This document shows positions 1 through 7,665 of a stretch of 14,527 nucleotides of DNA, piece by piece (the first letter of the stretch is position 1; the number at the start of each line of letters is the position of its first letter). Under the pieces are notes generated by a model. That model had not been told where the DNA came from, ran no database searches, and was given only the letters and a program-made list of their open reading frames with translations. Made by a program: the position numbers and the translations under genes. Source of the stretch: Chloroflexota bacterium. GTDB lineage: Bacteria > Chloroflexota > Dormibacteria > Aeolococcales > Aeolococcaceae. The DNA lies in contig JAQBPI010000194.1 of the NCBI GenBank assembly GCA_028287605.1, positions 1 to 14,527 of the forward strand. The letters run 5' to 3'.

Positions 1-1628
1 CGGGGGGCGACCGGGGCGACGCGCCGGTACACCGAGCCGAGCTCGGGCCGGGGGTCGGCCTCGCCGCGGTTCGGCCAGAGCGACATCGCCCGCTCGGTCA
101 TCGCGGTGATCGTCAGCGAGGGGTTGACGCCGAGGTTGGCGCTGACCGCCGAGCCGTCGCAGACGTGCAGGCCGGGGTGGCCGTAGACGCGGTGGTAGGC
201 GTCGATCACCCCCGTCCGCGGGCTGTCGCCGATGCAGCAGCCGCCGAGGATGTGCGCGGTCATCGGGATGTTCAGGACCGACTCGTTGATCGAGCCGCCG
301 GGCTCGCCGCCGATCGCCTCCGCGGCGAGCCGCGCGGCCCGGTGGCCCAGCGGGATGTGGGTGGGGTTGGGCTCGCCGTGCCCCTGGGCGCTGCGCAGGT
401 GGGGACCGATCCGGCCGCGGCGACGCATGATCCGCAGGCTGTTGTCGAGGCTCTGCATCACCAGCAGGATGATGGTGCGCTCCGACCAGCGCCGCACCGA
501 CAGCGAGCGCACGAAGGTGCGGGGGTGGGCGGCCGCGGTGAGCAGGAAGCGCAGCGGCCGGGGGAGGCGGCCGCCGCCCGGGACCAGCATGGTGGCGAGC
601 AGCCCCATCGCGTTGCTGCCCCGCCCGTAGCGCACCGGCTCGATGTGGGTCACCTCGTCGGGGTGGATCGAGGAGGTGATCGCCACCCCGCGCGAGTAGT
701 CGGTGGTGACCCTGGGGGTGGCGGCGCCGAGGATCGCCTCGGAGTTGGTGCGCACCACGTGGCCGAGCCGCTCCGAGACGCCGGGCAGGTCGCCGCCGTC
801 GCGGGCGTCGAGGAGCAGGCGCAGCGTGCCCAGCACCGCCGCCGAGACCACCACCTGCGTGGCGGTGTACCTCCGCCGGCGGCGCCGGAGCCACGCGCCG
901 GGACGCTCGGTGTCGACCGCGTAGCCGCCGCCGGGCAGGGGCCGGATGCGCACCGCCTGGGTCTCGGGGTGCACCCGGGCACCGAGGCGCTCGGCGAGGT
1001 GCAGGTAGTTGAGGTCGAGGCTGTTCTTGGCGCCGTGGCGGCAGCCGGTCATGCACTCGCCACACTGGATGCAGCCGGTGCGCGCCGGGCCGGCACCGCC
1101 GAAGTAGGGGTCGGCGACGCGCTCGCCGGGGGTGCCGAGGAACACCCCCACCGGCGTGTGGTGAAAGGTGCTCGCGACCCCGAGCCGCGCGGCGACGGTG
1201 CGCATCACCGCGTCGGACGGGGTGTCGACCCGGACCTCATCGACGCCGAGCATGCGCCGCGCCTGCGCGTACCAGGGCACCAGCTCGGATCTCCAGTCGG
1301 TGATGTGCGCCCACTGGGGGTCGCGGTAGAAGGGGGCGAGCGGCTCGTACAGGGTGTTGGCGTAGACCAGCGAGCCGCCGCCGACGCCGCACCCGGACAG
1401 GATCATCGCGTCGTCGAGCAGGGTGATCCGCTGGATGCCGCGCAGCCCCAGCCGGGGCATCCAGAGGTAGCGCCGCAGCCGCCAGCTGGTCTTGGGAAGG
1501 TCGTCGGGACCGAAGCGCCGGCCCGCCTCGAGGACGCCGACCCGGTAGCCCTTCTCGCTCAGCCGCAGCGCGCTGACGCTTCCCCCAAACCCGCTTCCCA
1601 CGACGAGGACGTCGTAGTCGACGCTCAC
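1..1628 (-). CDS. GMC-family FAD oxidoreductase, ChoD/cholesterol-oxidase-like (3' end cut by window)
   Basis: A flavoprotein likely to oxidise an alcohol group on a sterol or other lipid. 542 residues are visible and the frame is still open at base 1. N-terminal FAD-binding Rossmann motif GSGFGG is at residues 11-16, followed by LEAG at 33-36. A second glycine-rich FAD stretch (SGCGVGGGSLVYAN) is at 78-91. The GMC C-terminal region carries the probable catalytic His459 in TAHILGG and Asn502 in VNPSLTI. A Cys cluster C186-x2-C189-x2-C192-x3-C196 followed by RHGAKN matches the mycobacterial ChoD-type subfamily as I remember it. The GTG start at 1628 is chosen because GAGGTGG lies just upstream and the ATG at 1651 is out of frame. 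It begins 32 bases after the last mce gene, so it is probably co-transcribed and may act on the imported lipid. The family call is firm. The sterol substrate is inferred and other GMC alcohol oxidases are possible. Confidence 0.88.
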   Translation of the reverse strand, partial: MSVDYDVLVVGSGFGGSVSALRLSEKGYRVGVLEAGRRFGPDDLPKTSWRLRRYLWMPRLGLRGIQRITLLDDAMILSGCGVGGGSLVYANTLYEPLAPFYRDPQWAHITDWRSELVPWYAQARRMLGVDEVRVDTPSDAVMRTVAARLGVASTFHHTPVGVFLGTPGERVADPYFGGAGPARTGCIQCGECMTGCRHGAKNSLDLNYLHLAERLGARVHPETQAVRIRPLPGGGYAVDTERPGAWLRRRRRRYTATQVVVSAAVLGTLRLLLDARDGGDLPGVSERLGHVVRTNSEAILGAATPRVTTDYSRGVAITSSIHPDEVTHIEPVRYGRGSNAMGLLATMLVPGGGRLPRPLRFLLTAAAHPRTFVRSLSVRRWSERTIILLVMQSLDNSLRIMRRRGRIGPHLRSAQGHGEPNPTHIPLGHRAARLAAEAIGGEPGGSINESVLNIPMTAHILGGCCIGDSPRTGVIDAYHRVYGHPGLHVCDGSAVSANLGVNPSLTITAMTERAMSLWPNRGEADPRPELGSVYRRVAPVAP

Positions 1629-1632
1629 CCCG

Positions 1633-1639
1633 CCACCTC
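1633..1639 (-). promoter_or_regulatory. Shine-Dalgarno site of the GMC oxidoreductase
   Basis: On the minus strand this reads GAGGTGG. The GAGG core ends 7 bases before the GTG at 1628. It is the clearest ribosome-binding site in the leftward train and decides the GTG start. Most upstream cistrons instead rely on overlapping stop/start codons. Confidence 0.65.
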
Positions 1640-1660
1640 GTGGACCACCATCGTCGCCGG

Positions 1661-2857
1661 TCAGGCGCCGAGCAGGAGCGACAGCGTGTCCTCGCCGAGC
1701 GGCGTGGAGGTGGCGGCCGCGGTGCAGGGCAGCGTGCTCAGCGGCCCCGCGGGCAGCACGCTGCAGGGGATCGGGATGTTGGGGAGCAGCCCGAAGACCT
1801 CGACCCGCACGTAGTGCTGGCGCTGGTCGCCGGGCGAGCACGGCTGGGTGGGGTTCTTCGAGCAGGGGTCGCTGGCCGCGAACGCCGACCGGATGTTCTC
1901 GATGGCGCTGATGATCCCGGGGGTGGCGTCCACCGGCTGGCCCGGCTGCAGGCCGCGCAGGTTGGCGCCGAACGCCCCCAGCAGGTCGTTGAACTGGTTG
2001 AGCCGGTCGATGACCCCCGGCGCCTGGTCGAGGACGGCGTGGAGGTCGCCGCCCCGCTGACTGAGGGCGGCGTCGAGGGTGGTCAGGGTGCTGTCGGCAT
2101 GGGTGAGCAGCGACTGCAGGTGGTCCGAGTTGGCGGCGAAGGCGGCCAGGGTGCGGTCGGTGCCGGCCACCAGCTGGTCGAGCGGCACCTGGGCGAAGTC
2201 GGCGTTGAAGGCCTCGTTCTGGACCAGCATGTCGCCGAGGTTGGAGCCCACGGCGTCGAGGGCCTGCACCGGGTCGAGCAGCCGGGAGGTGAGCGTCCGG
2301 GCGCTGGCGACCAGGTGGTTGACGTCGTCACCGCGACCGGCGGCGGCCTGGCCGAGCTGGACGAGCGCGGTCTGCAGGCTCGCCCGCTCCGGGGCGCCCA
2401 GGGCGTGGAGGATCTGGTCGAGGTCGACGGGGAGGACCGTCTGCCGCTCGGGGATGACGTCGCCACCGCCGAGCGCCGGTGCCGAGGCGGTGCCGGGGGC
2501 GATCTCGAGGAACTTGGGCCCGAAGAAGCCGTGGGGCCGCAGCATCACCGTGGCGTCGCGGTGGACGTCCGCGAACTGGGAGTCGACGTTCATCACCGCC
2601 AGCGCCGCGCCGTCCCGGCTCTCGATGCCGACCACCTCCCCCACCTTCACCCCGGCGATCTCCACCGAGGCATGGGGGGCCAGCGAGTCGGCGTCGGCCA
2701 GCTGGGCCCGCAGCTCGACGTGATGGCTCCAGGGCACCGGGATCGGCGGGCCCCCGGGCAGGCCGCTGACCACCACGCCGACGAGCACGAGGACGATCAC
2801 CACGACGGTCACGATGCCGGTGGTGACCGGGTCGACCCGGGGCGTGGTGCGGCTCAT
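1661..2857 (-). CDS. mceF: MCE-family lipid transporter subunit, sixth in operon (MceF position)
   Basis: 398 residues. An N-terminal membrane anchor spans about residues 13-32, followed by one MCE domain at about 44-121. The usual LLGxKYVxL signature is replaced by FFGPKFLEI (111-119), a divergence typical of the last subunit of actinobacterial mce operons. Residues about 145-305 are polar and helix-forming with regular Leu/Ala spacing, as expected for the coiled tunnel. The tail holds four cysteines (332, 340, 365, 378) and ends in a short hydrophobic stretch (TLSLLLGA). The frame is open 20 codons further upstream, but the ATG at 2857 is preferred: it overlaps the previous stop by one base (TGATG) and places the anchor correctly. 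Assignment to the F slot is by position. Confidence 0.9.
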   Translation of the reverse strand: MSRTTPRVDPVTTGIVTVVVIVLVLVGVVVSGLPGGPPIPVPWSHHVELRAQLADADSLAPHASVEIAGVKVGEVVGIESRDGAALAVMNVDSQFADVHRDATVMLRPHGFFGPKFLEIAPGTASAPALGGGDVIPERQTVLPVDLDQILHALGAPERASLQTALVQLGQAAAGRGDDVNHLVASARTLTSRLLDPVQALDAVGSNLGDMLVQNEAFNADFAQVPLDQLVAGTDRTLAAFAANSDHLQSLLTHADSTLTTLDAALSQRGGDLHAVLDQAPGVIDRLNQFNDLLGAFGANLRGLQPGQPVDATPGIISAIENIRSAFAASDPCSKNPTQPCSPGDQRQHYVRVEVFGLLPNIPIPCSVLPAGPLSTLPCTAAATSTPLGEDTLSLLLGA

Positions 2858-4128
2858 CAGGGCGCCGCCCAGAGGTCGAGGGTCGCCAGCGAGGCGCCCG
2901 AGCCCGGGCTCGGCCACCAGTCGCCGAGCAGCCCGCCCAGCAGCGGCGGCAGCAGCGGCGTCGAGGGCGTCGAGTGCGGGCCGAGGATGCCGGGGAGCAG
3001 CGGCAGCAGTGGCAGCGGAGGGAGCTGAGGCGGCTGCGGCAGCGCCGGCACGGTCCTCTGGGGGGGCGGTGAGGTGGGCAGGGTGCAGCTGCCGGTGGGC
3101 AGGATGCCGCTGCAGTCGATGCCCATCAGGTTCTGGCGCAGGAAGTACCCGTCGCGGTCGCTCTGGGAGATGGCGTCGCCGATCTCGTGGATGAGCGTGA
3201 TCGAGGGCACGACGCCGCTGATCCCGAACGCCTGGGTCTGGGGGAGCAGCGAGGCGAGCAGGCGGTCGAACTGGCCGGCGACCGGGGCGAGCTGCTGCAG
3301 CCCGGCGGCGAGCTGGGGCGCGCCGCCGTTGCCGAGCACCTGGTGGGCGGTGCGGTTCAGCGCGTCGGTGTTGCCGATGAAGCCGCGGACCACCTCGGGG
3401 TTGGCGGCCAGCGCCCCGGTCACCGAGTTCATGGTGTCGATGACCCCGGCGAGGTCGTCACGGCTGCGGTTCAGCTGGTCGGCGACGGTGCCGAGGCTGG
3501 CGAGGATGGCGTTGAGGTCGGCGTCGTGCTGCGCCAGCGTCGCGGTCGGAGCCTGGCCGTGCACGGAGAGGTCCCTGAGGCCGGGGACGAGCTGCTGCAG
3601 GGCGCCGTCCTGACCCTGCACCCCGGCGCCCACCGTCCTGATCAGGGTGGTGAGCGCCTGCCGGGTGGCCGGGTCGAAGGTGTCGAGCAGCTGGTCGAAG
3701 TCGACCACCGGCCGGGTCGCCGCCAGCGGGATGACGCCGTTGTCGGCGAGCTGATGGCTGTGGTCGGAGCCGGGGACGAGCTCGACGTACTTCTGGCCGA
3801 GGAGGGTGGCGAGGCGGATGCTCGCGGTGGTGTCGGCGGGCAGCGGCCACTCCGCGCCGTCGACGTGGAAGGTGAGGTCGGCGTGGTCACCGCGCGCCGT
3901 CACCTCGGTGACCTGGCCGACCAGCCGGCCGGCGATGCGCACATCGCTGCTCACCGCGATCCCGTCGACGTCGGTGACCTGCGTGGTCACGGTGTGGGTG
4001 CTCGCCCAGGGAGCGGCGAAGTTCACGTTGATCCAGCCCATCACCAGCACCACGGCGCCGATCACGAGCGCGGCGAGGACGCCGGCGAGCGCCGGGCGGA
4101 TGCGCGGGCCGCGGACGCTGCCGATCAT
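2857..4128 (-). CDS. mceE: MCE-family lipid transporter subunit, fifth in operon (MceE position)
   Basis: 423 residues. The membrane anchor is at about 13-31, the MCE domain at about 44-119 with LLGQKYVEL at 109-117, then an extended helical region at about 145-300. The C-terminus is distinctive: a cysteine pair (339, 348) is followed by a proline/leucine-rich low-complexity tail (about 353-408), then a hydrophobic end (LATLDLWAAP). Mycobacterial MceE proteins are usually lipoproteins (LprK type); no lipobox cysteine is present here, so this one seems membrane-anchored. The ATG at 4128 forms an ATGA overlap with the preceding stop. The same frame runs open far upstream, but that part is antisense-like shadow inside the fourth subunit gene. 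Confidence 0.9.
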   Translation of the reverse strand: MIGSVRGPRIRPALAGVLAALVIGAVVLVMGWINVNFAAPWASTHTVTTQVTDVDGIAVSSDVRIAGRLVGQVTEVTARGDHADLTFHVDGAEWPLPADTTASIRLATLLGQKYVELVPGSDHSHQLADNGVIPLAATRPVVDFDQLLDTFDPATRQALTTLIRTVGAGVQGQDGALQQLVPGLRDLSVHGQAPTATLAQHDADLNAILASLGTVADQLNRSRDDLAGVIDTMNSVTGALAANPEVVRGFIGNTDALNRTAHQVLGNGGAPQLAAGLQQLAPVAGQFDRLLASLLPQTQAFGISGVVPSITLIHEIGDAISQSDRDGYFLRQNLMGIDCSGILPTGSCTLPTSPPPQRTVPALPQPPQLPPLPLLPLLPGILGPHSTPSTPLLPPLLGGLLGDWWPSPGSGASLATLDLWAAP

Positions 4129-5291
4129 CCGAACATTCCCGCGAGGTCGAAGCCGCCGCCGTCGCCGCCGGCCGGCCCGGAGGCGCCTGCCTGGATGGTG
4201 CCGCCGGGGCCGGGGTCGCTCGAGCCCAGCCGGTAGTCCGGGGTGAACGGGCAGCCCCGCTGCTCGCCCGAGATGGCGGTGTGCTGGCCGCCGCAGGGCT
4301 GGCCGTTGTGTCCCGGCTGGTTGAGCACCGCGTCGACCCGCAGCGTGTCGACGCCGTTGATCGCGTACCCGGTGCCGCTGACGAACTCGTCGAGGAGCAT
4401 GTCGAGGTGGGGGATGTGGGGGTCGACCGCCTGGATCAGCGGCCCCAGCACCACCGCCGCCTGCTGCAGGCGGTCGAGCGCACCCGGGCCCTTCTGGAGG
4501 ATCGCGGCCAGGTTGCCCTGCTCGCCCTGGAGGCCGGCGTCGAGGCTGGTGAGCGTGCCCGCGGCATGGTCGAGGGTGGCCTGGAGCTGGTGCTGCCGCG
4601 CCGCCAGCGCCCCCAGCGTGGCGTTGCCGCCGGCGATCAGCCCGTGCAGGTGCTGGTCCTCGGAGGCGAGCTTCGCGGTGATGGTGTCGAACTCGGCGTT
4701 GAGCCGGTCGAGCTCCGGGCTGCGCCGCGCGAGAACGTCCGTCAGTGGGATCAGGGCGTTCGTGAGGGGGTCGAGCTGGGCGATGGCCGCGTTGAGGTCG
4801 GCGGCGCCGTGGCCCCCGAGCGCGATCACCCCCTCCTGGAGCTGGGTGCGGATGGCGGTCCGGACGCCGGCGTCGAAGACGTCGGCGAGCTGGTCGAGGT
4901 TGACCGGGCTGTTGGTGTCGGCGATCCCGAAGACGTGGCCGTCGCCGATCGCGGGGGCGGCGGGCGACCCCGGGCTGAGGTCGACGAAGACGTTGCTCAG
5001 GACCCCCTTGGGGCGCACCGCGACGCGCGTCCCCTGGTGCAGCGGCCAGTGGCTCGCGTCGATGCTGAGCACCGCCTCGGCGTAGGGGCCGGTCCGCGGG
5101 CCGCCGCCCACGGTGATGGAGTCGACGGTGCCCGCGGTCACCCCGGCGACGCGCACGTCGTTGCCGGTCACCAGCCCGTCGGCGTCGCTGAAGCGCGCCG
5201 TGACGTGGTGGGTGCCGGAGCCGCCGCCGAGGAAGGCGAGGCCGGCGGCGGCCGCCCCGGCGAGGGTGAGCACGATCAGCGGCCGGTTCAC
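4125..5291 (-). CDS. mceD: MCE-family lipid transporter subunit, fourth in operon (MceD position)
   Basis: 388 residues. The N-terminal hydrophobic segment is short (about 4-22) with almost no positive cytoplasmic arm. The MCE domain runs about 27-107, with the signature variant VLSNVFVDL at 97-105. A long helical region at about 130-300 follows, with repeated Leu/Ala/Gln patterns. The tail has a cysteine pair (333, 347) and a Gly/Ala-rich linker, and ends in FDLAGMFG. The start is the GTG at 5291, which overlaps the previous stop as GTGA. No ATG in the same frame gives a sensible anchor without extending deep into the third subunit gene. Confidence 0.88.
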   Translation of the reverse strand: MNRPLIVLTLAGAAAAGLAFLGGGSGTHHVTARFSDADGLVTGNDVRVAGVTAGTVDSITVGGGPRTGPYAEAVLSIDASHWPLHQGTRVAVRPKGVLSNVFVDLSPGSPAAPAIGDGHVFGIADTNSPVNLDQLADVFDAGVRTAIRTQLQEGVIALGGHGAADLNAAIAQLDPLTNALIPLTDVLARRSPELDRLNAEFDTITAKLASEDQHLHGLIAGGNATLGALAARQHQLQATLDHAAGTLTSLDAGLQGEQGNLAAILQKGPGALDRLQQAAVVLGPLIQAVDPHIPHLDMLLDEFVSGTGYAINGVDTLRVDAVLNQPGHNGQPCGGQHTAISGEQRGCPFTPDYRLGSSDPGPGGTIQAGASGPAGGDGGGFDLAGMFG

Positions 5292-6541
5292 TGCGTCTGC
5301 CCCACGAAGGCGGCGAGCATCGACAGCGGGTCGGCCGCGGCGGCGCTGTGGGTGGCCGCCCCCTGGCCGGTGAGCTGCGGGCAGATGGTGCCGATGGCGC
5401 CCTGCAGCCCGAGAGCACCGAGCACCGGGCTCAGCGTGGTCTGCAGCGTGTCGCAGTGGAAGGAGAGGTCGATGTTCAGCGCGGCGGGCTGGCCCGACGG
5501 CGGGGTGAACAGCGACGCCCACTGCTGGGTCACCCGCAGGCCGGTGGGAGTGGTGATGGTGAGCTGGTCGTTGGGGTAGTTCAGCTGGCCGAGCAGGGTG
5601 CCGGTGAAGACCTCGTCGATGCCGCAGCTGGGCCGGCCCGGGCAGCCCGGGTTGGGGTCGACCACCTGCGCGAGGAAGCTGCGCTCGGCGCCGAGCGCGG
5701 GTGCGAGCCTCGCCAGCGCCTGGCGCTGGGCGCCGACCGTCGGCGCCGCCGCCGCGTTGAGCTCGGCGGCGACGTTCGAGGCCTCGCGCAGGGTGGTGAC
5801 CAGCGACCGGTCGCGCTGGGCGATCGCCCCCAGGGCGACGTTGCCGTTGGCGAGCAGTCCGGCGAGCTGCTGGTGCTCGTCGCCGAGGGTGCCCATCAGG
5901 ATCGCCAGGTTGGCGAGGATGCGCCCCATCTCCGGGTTGTCCTTCTCGTAGACCTGGGCCACCGGGACGAGGTTGGCCACACCCTGCTGGAGCTGGGGGA
6001 TGATCGCCTGCAGGTCGCCGGACCGGTGCTGGGTGGCGGCGTCGAGCGCCTGCAGCACCAGCCGCTGCTCCTCGCGAGTCCTCGCGTCGAAGGCGTTGAA
6101 GATCTGGTCGACCTCGACCGTGGTGGTGGTGTTGCTCTGGGGCAGCATGCCGTTGCCGGCCAGCTCCTCGCCGCGGCGGTCGCCGGGCACGAGGTCGACG
6201 TACTTCTCACCGAGCAGGGTCTTCGGCCGCACCTTGGCGGTGCCGTTCGAGTAGACCGGCACGGCGCGCGCGTCGCTGATGGCGATGGTCACCACGGTGG
6301 CGTCGGGATACGCGGGGTCGTGGTCGACCCTGGTGACCTTGCCCACCTGCACGCCGGCGACGCGCACGTCCGCGGCGGTGGGCACCCCGTCGGCGTTGGC
6401 GAAGACGGCGCGCACCCGGTAGGCGGCGCCGAGCGGGTTCGGCTGGCCGATGTTCACCGCCAGGAACTCCATGGCGCCGACGCAGAGGGCGGCGAAGGCC
6501 AGCACCATGACGGCGTTCACCGTCACCCGGCGGCGCGTCAC
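5288..6541 (-). CDS. mceC: MCE-family lipid transporter subunit, third in operon (MceC position)
   Basis: 417 residues. A basic N-terminus (MTRRR) precedes a membrane anchor at about 8-30. The MCE domain is at about 40-119 with a canonical LLGEKYVDL at 109-117. Residues about 145-290 form the predicted helical tunnel segment. The C-terminal part has four cysteines (300, 306, 363, 387), the first two in a short Pro/Gly-rich loop, and ends in a hydrophobic stretch (LSMLAAFVGQTQ). The start is GTG at 6541, overlapping the upstream stop as GTGA. One further cysteine (20) lies in the anchor, preceded by Leu, so it does not make a lipobox. Confidence 0.9.
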   Translation of the reverse strand: MTRRRVTVNAVMVLAFAALCVGAMEFLAVNIGQPNPLGAAYRVRAVFANADGVPTAADVRVAGVQVGKVTRVDHDPAYPDATVVTIAISDARAVPVYSNGTAKVRPKTLLGEKYVDLVPGDRRGEELAGNGMLPQSNTTTTVEVDQIFNAFDARTREEQRLVLQALDAATQHRSGDLQAIIPQLQQGVANLVPVAQVYEKDNPEMGRILANLAILMGTLGDEHQQLAGLLANGNVALGAIAQRDRSLVTTLREASNVAAELNAAAAPTVGAQRQALARLAPALGAERSFLAQVVDPNPGCPGRPSCGIDEVFTGTLLGQLNYPNDQLTITTPTGLRVTQQWASLFTPPSGQPAALNIDLSFHCDTLQTTLSPVLGALGLQGAIGTICPQLTGQGAATHSAAAADPLSMLAAFVGQTQ

Positions 6542-7665
6542 GGCGTGTCTCCCATCACCGCCGCCCAGATGTCGCCCGAGGCGGCGGCGGAGGGCACGCT
6601 CGACGCGCGGGTGGCGGTGCTGGTGCCGGTGGAGCTGCAGGAGGTGAAGCAGCTCACCGCGTAGATCGACCAGAGGTGCTGCCTGCCGTCGGGCGAGAGC
6701 GGATCGGCGACGTTCGGATCGGTGTCGGCGAACGAGGTGGCGAGGTTGGGGAAGACGTCGTGGACCTGGTCGCGGTAGGGGTAGATCCCGCTCAGCACCC
6801 GGATGGTCTGGTCGAGGAAGCCGGCGGTGTTGGTCAGCGCCCCGGGCAGCGAGCGCAGCGCACCCTGCAGGTTGGGGGCCTGCCCGCTCACCAGCACGTC
6901 GAGGTTCTGGAGCAGCAGGTCGGCCTGCTGCACGGTGCCCCCGATCTGCTGCTCCTGGTCGGCGAGCTGGCCCATCACCTGGTTGAAGGTGCCGAACCCG
7001 TCGCGCACCTGGTCGCGCTGGCCGGCGAGGGTCGTGGAGAGCCTCTGCAGCTCGAGCACCACGTTCTGCAGCTGCTGGCGGCGGGTGGCGAGCTCGGCGG
7101 CGGGGCCGTTCAGCGAGCCCACCAGCCGGTTGGAGCTGCTCGCCTCGGCGTTGAGGTCGGTGCCGCGCCCGGCGAGCGCCTGTCCGGCGCTGCCGAGCAG
7201 CAGCTGGAGGCGGTCGCGGGTCTGCGGGTCGAGGATGGCGAGCACCTGGTCGATGGCCACCGGGGTCAGGGTGTGCTCGATCGGGATCAGCCCGCCCGAG
7301 GCCATCTCGCCACCGGCGCCGGTGCCCCGGGAGAGCTCCACGTAGGTCTCGTTGAGCAGGTTCTTCTTGCGCACCTCGGCGCTGCTGTCGCGGTACAGGG
7401 GCAGGGCGTGGGCGTCGTCGACGGTCATGCTCACCCGCGCCTGGCCGCCCACCGCCTGGACGTCGTCGACCCGGCCCACCCTGACGCCGTCGACGTACAC
7501 CTCGTTCTTGGGGAGGATGCCGTCACCGCTCGAGAACACCGCGGTGAGGCGGTAGGGGTGCTGCCACGGCCAGGTGATGCCGATGCTGGCCACGACGGTG
7601 AACAGCACCAGGCTGCAGAAGGCGAGGTACAGCACGGTGACCGGCAGGTTCCAGCGGCTTCTCAT
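6538..7665 (-). CDS. mceB: MCE-family lipid transporter subunit, second in operon (MceB position)
   Basis: 375 residues. The anchor spans about 8-30, the MCE domain about 36-112 with LLNETYVEL at 103-111, and a strongly Gln/Leu-rich helical stretch about 135-290, consistent with coiled-coil packing. The tail has a close cysteine pair (C339, C343), then a Ser/Thr/Ala-rich low-complexity linker, and ends in DIWAAVMGDTP. The ATG at 7665 overlaps the upstream stop as ATGA; the in-frame ATG 34 codons earlier lies inside the first mce gene and would add an arginine-rich stretch with no family match. Cys17 is in the anchor, preceded by Phe, so it is not a lipobox. Confidence 0.9.
   Translation of the reverse strand: MRSRWNLPVTVLYLAFCSLVLFTVVASIGITWPWQHPYRLTAVFSSGDGILPKNEVYVDGVRVGRVDDVQAVGGQARVSMTVDDAHALPLYRDSSAEVRKKNLLNETYVELSRGTGAGGEMASGGLIPIEHTLTPVAIDQVLAILDPQTRDRLQLLLGSAGQALAGRGTDLNAEASSSNRLVGSLNGPAAELATRRQQLQNVVLELQRLSTTLAGQRDQVRDGFGTFNQVMGQLADQEQQIGGTVQQADLLLQNLDVLVSGQAPNLQGALRSLPGALTNTAGFLDQTIRVLSGIYPYRDQVHDVFPNLATSFADTDPNVADPLSPDGRQHLWSIYAVSCFTSCSSTGTSTATRASSVPSAAASGDIWAAVMGDTP

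Noticed and set aside
165..1814. 549-codon open frame on the plus strand, antisense to the GMC gene
   Set aside because: Low-complexity Ala/Gly/Arg/Val product with no motifs; the minus strand encodes a clear FAD enzyme. A typical GC-rich shadow frame.
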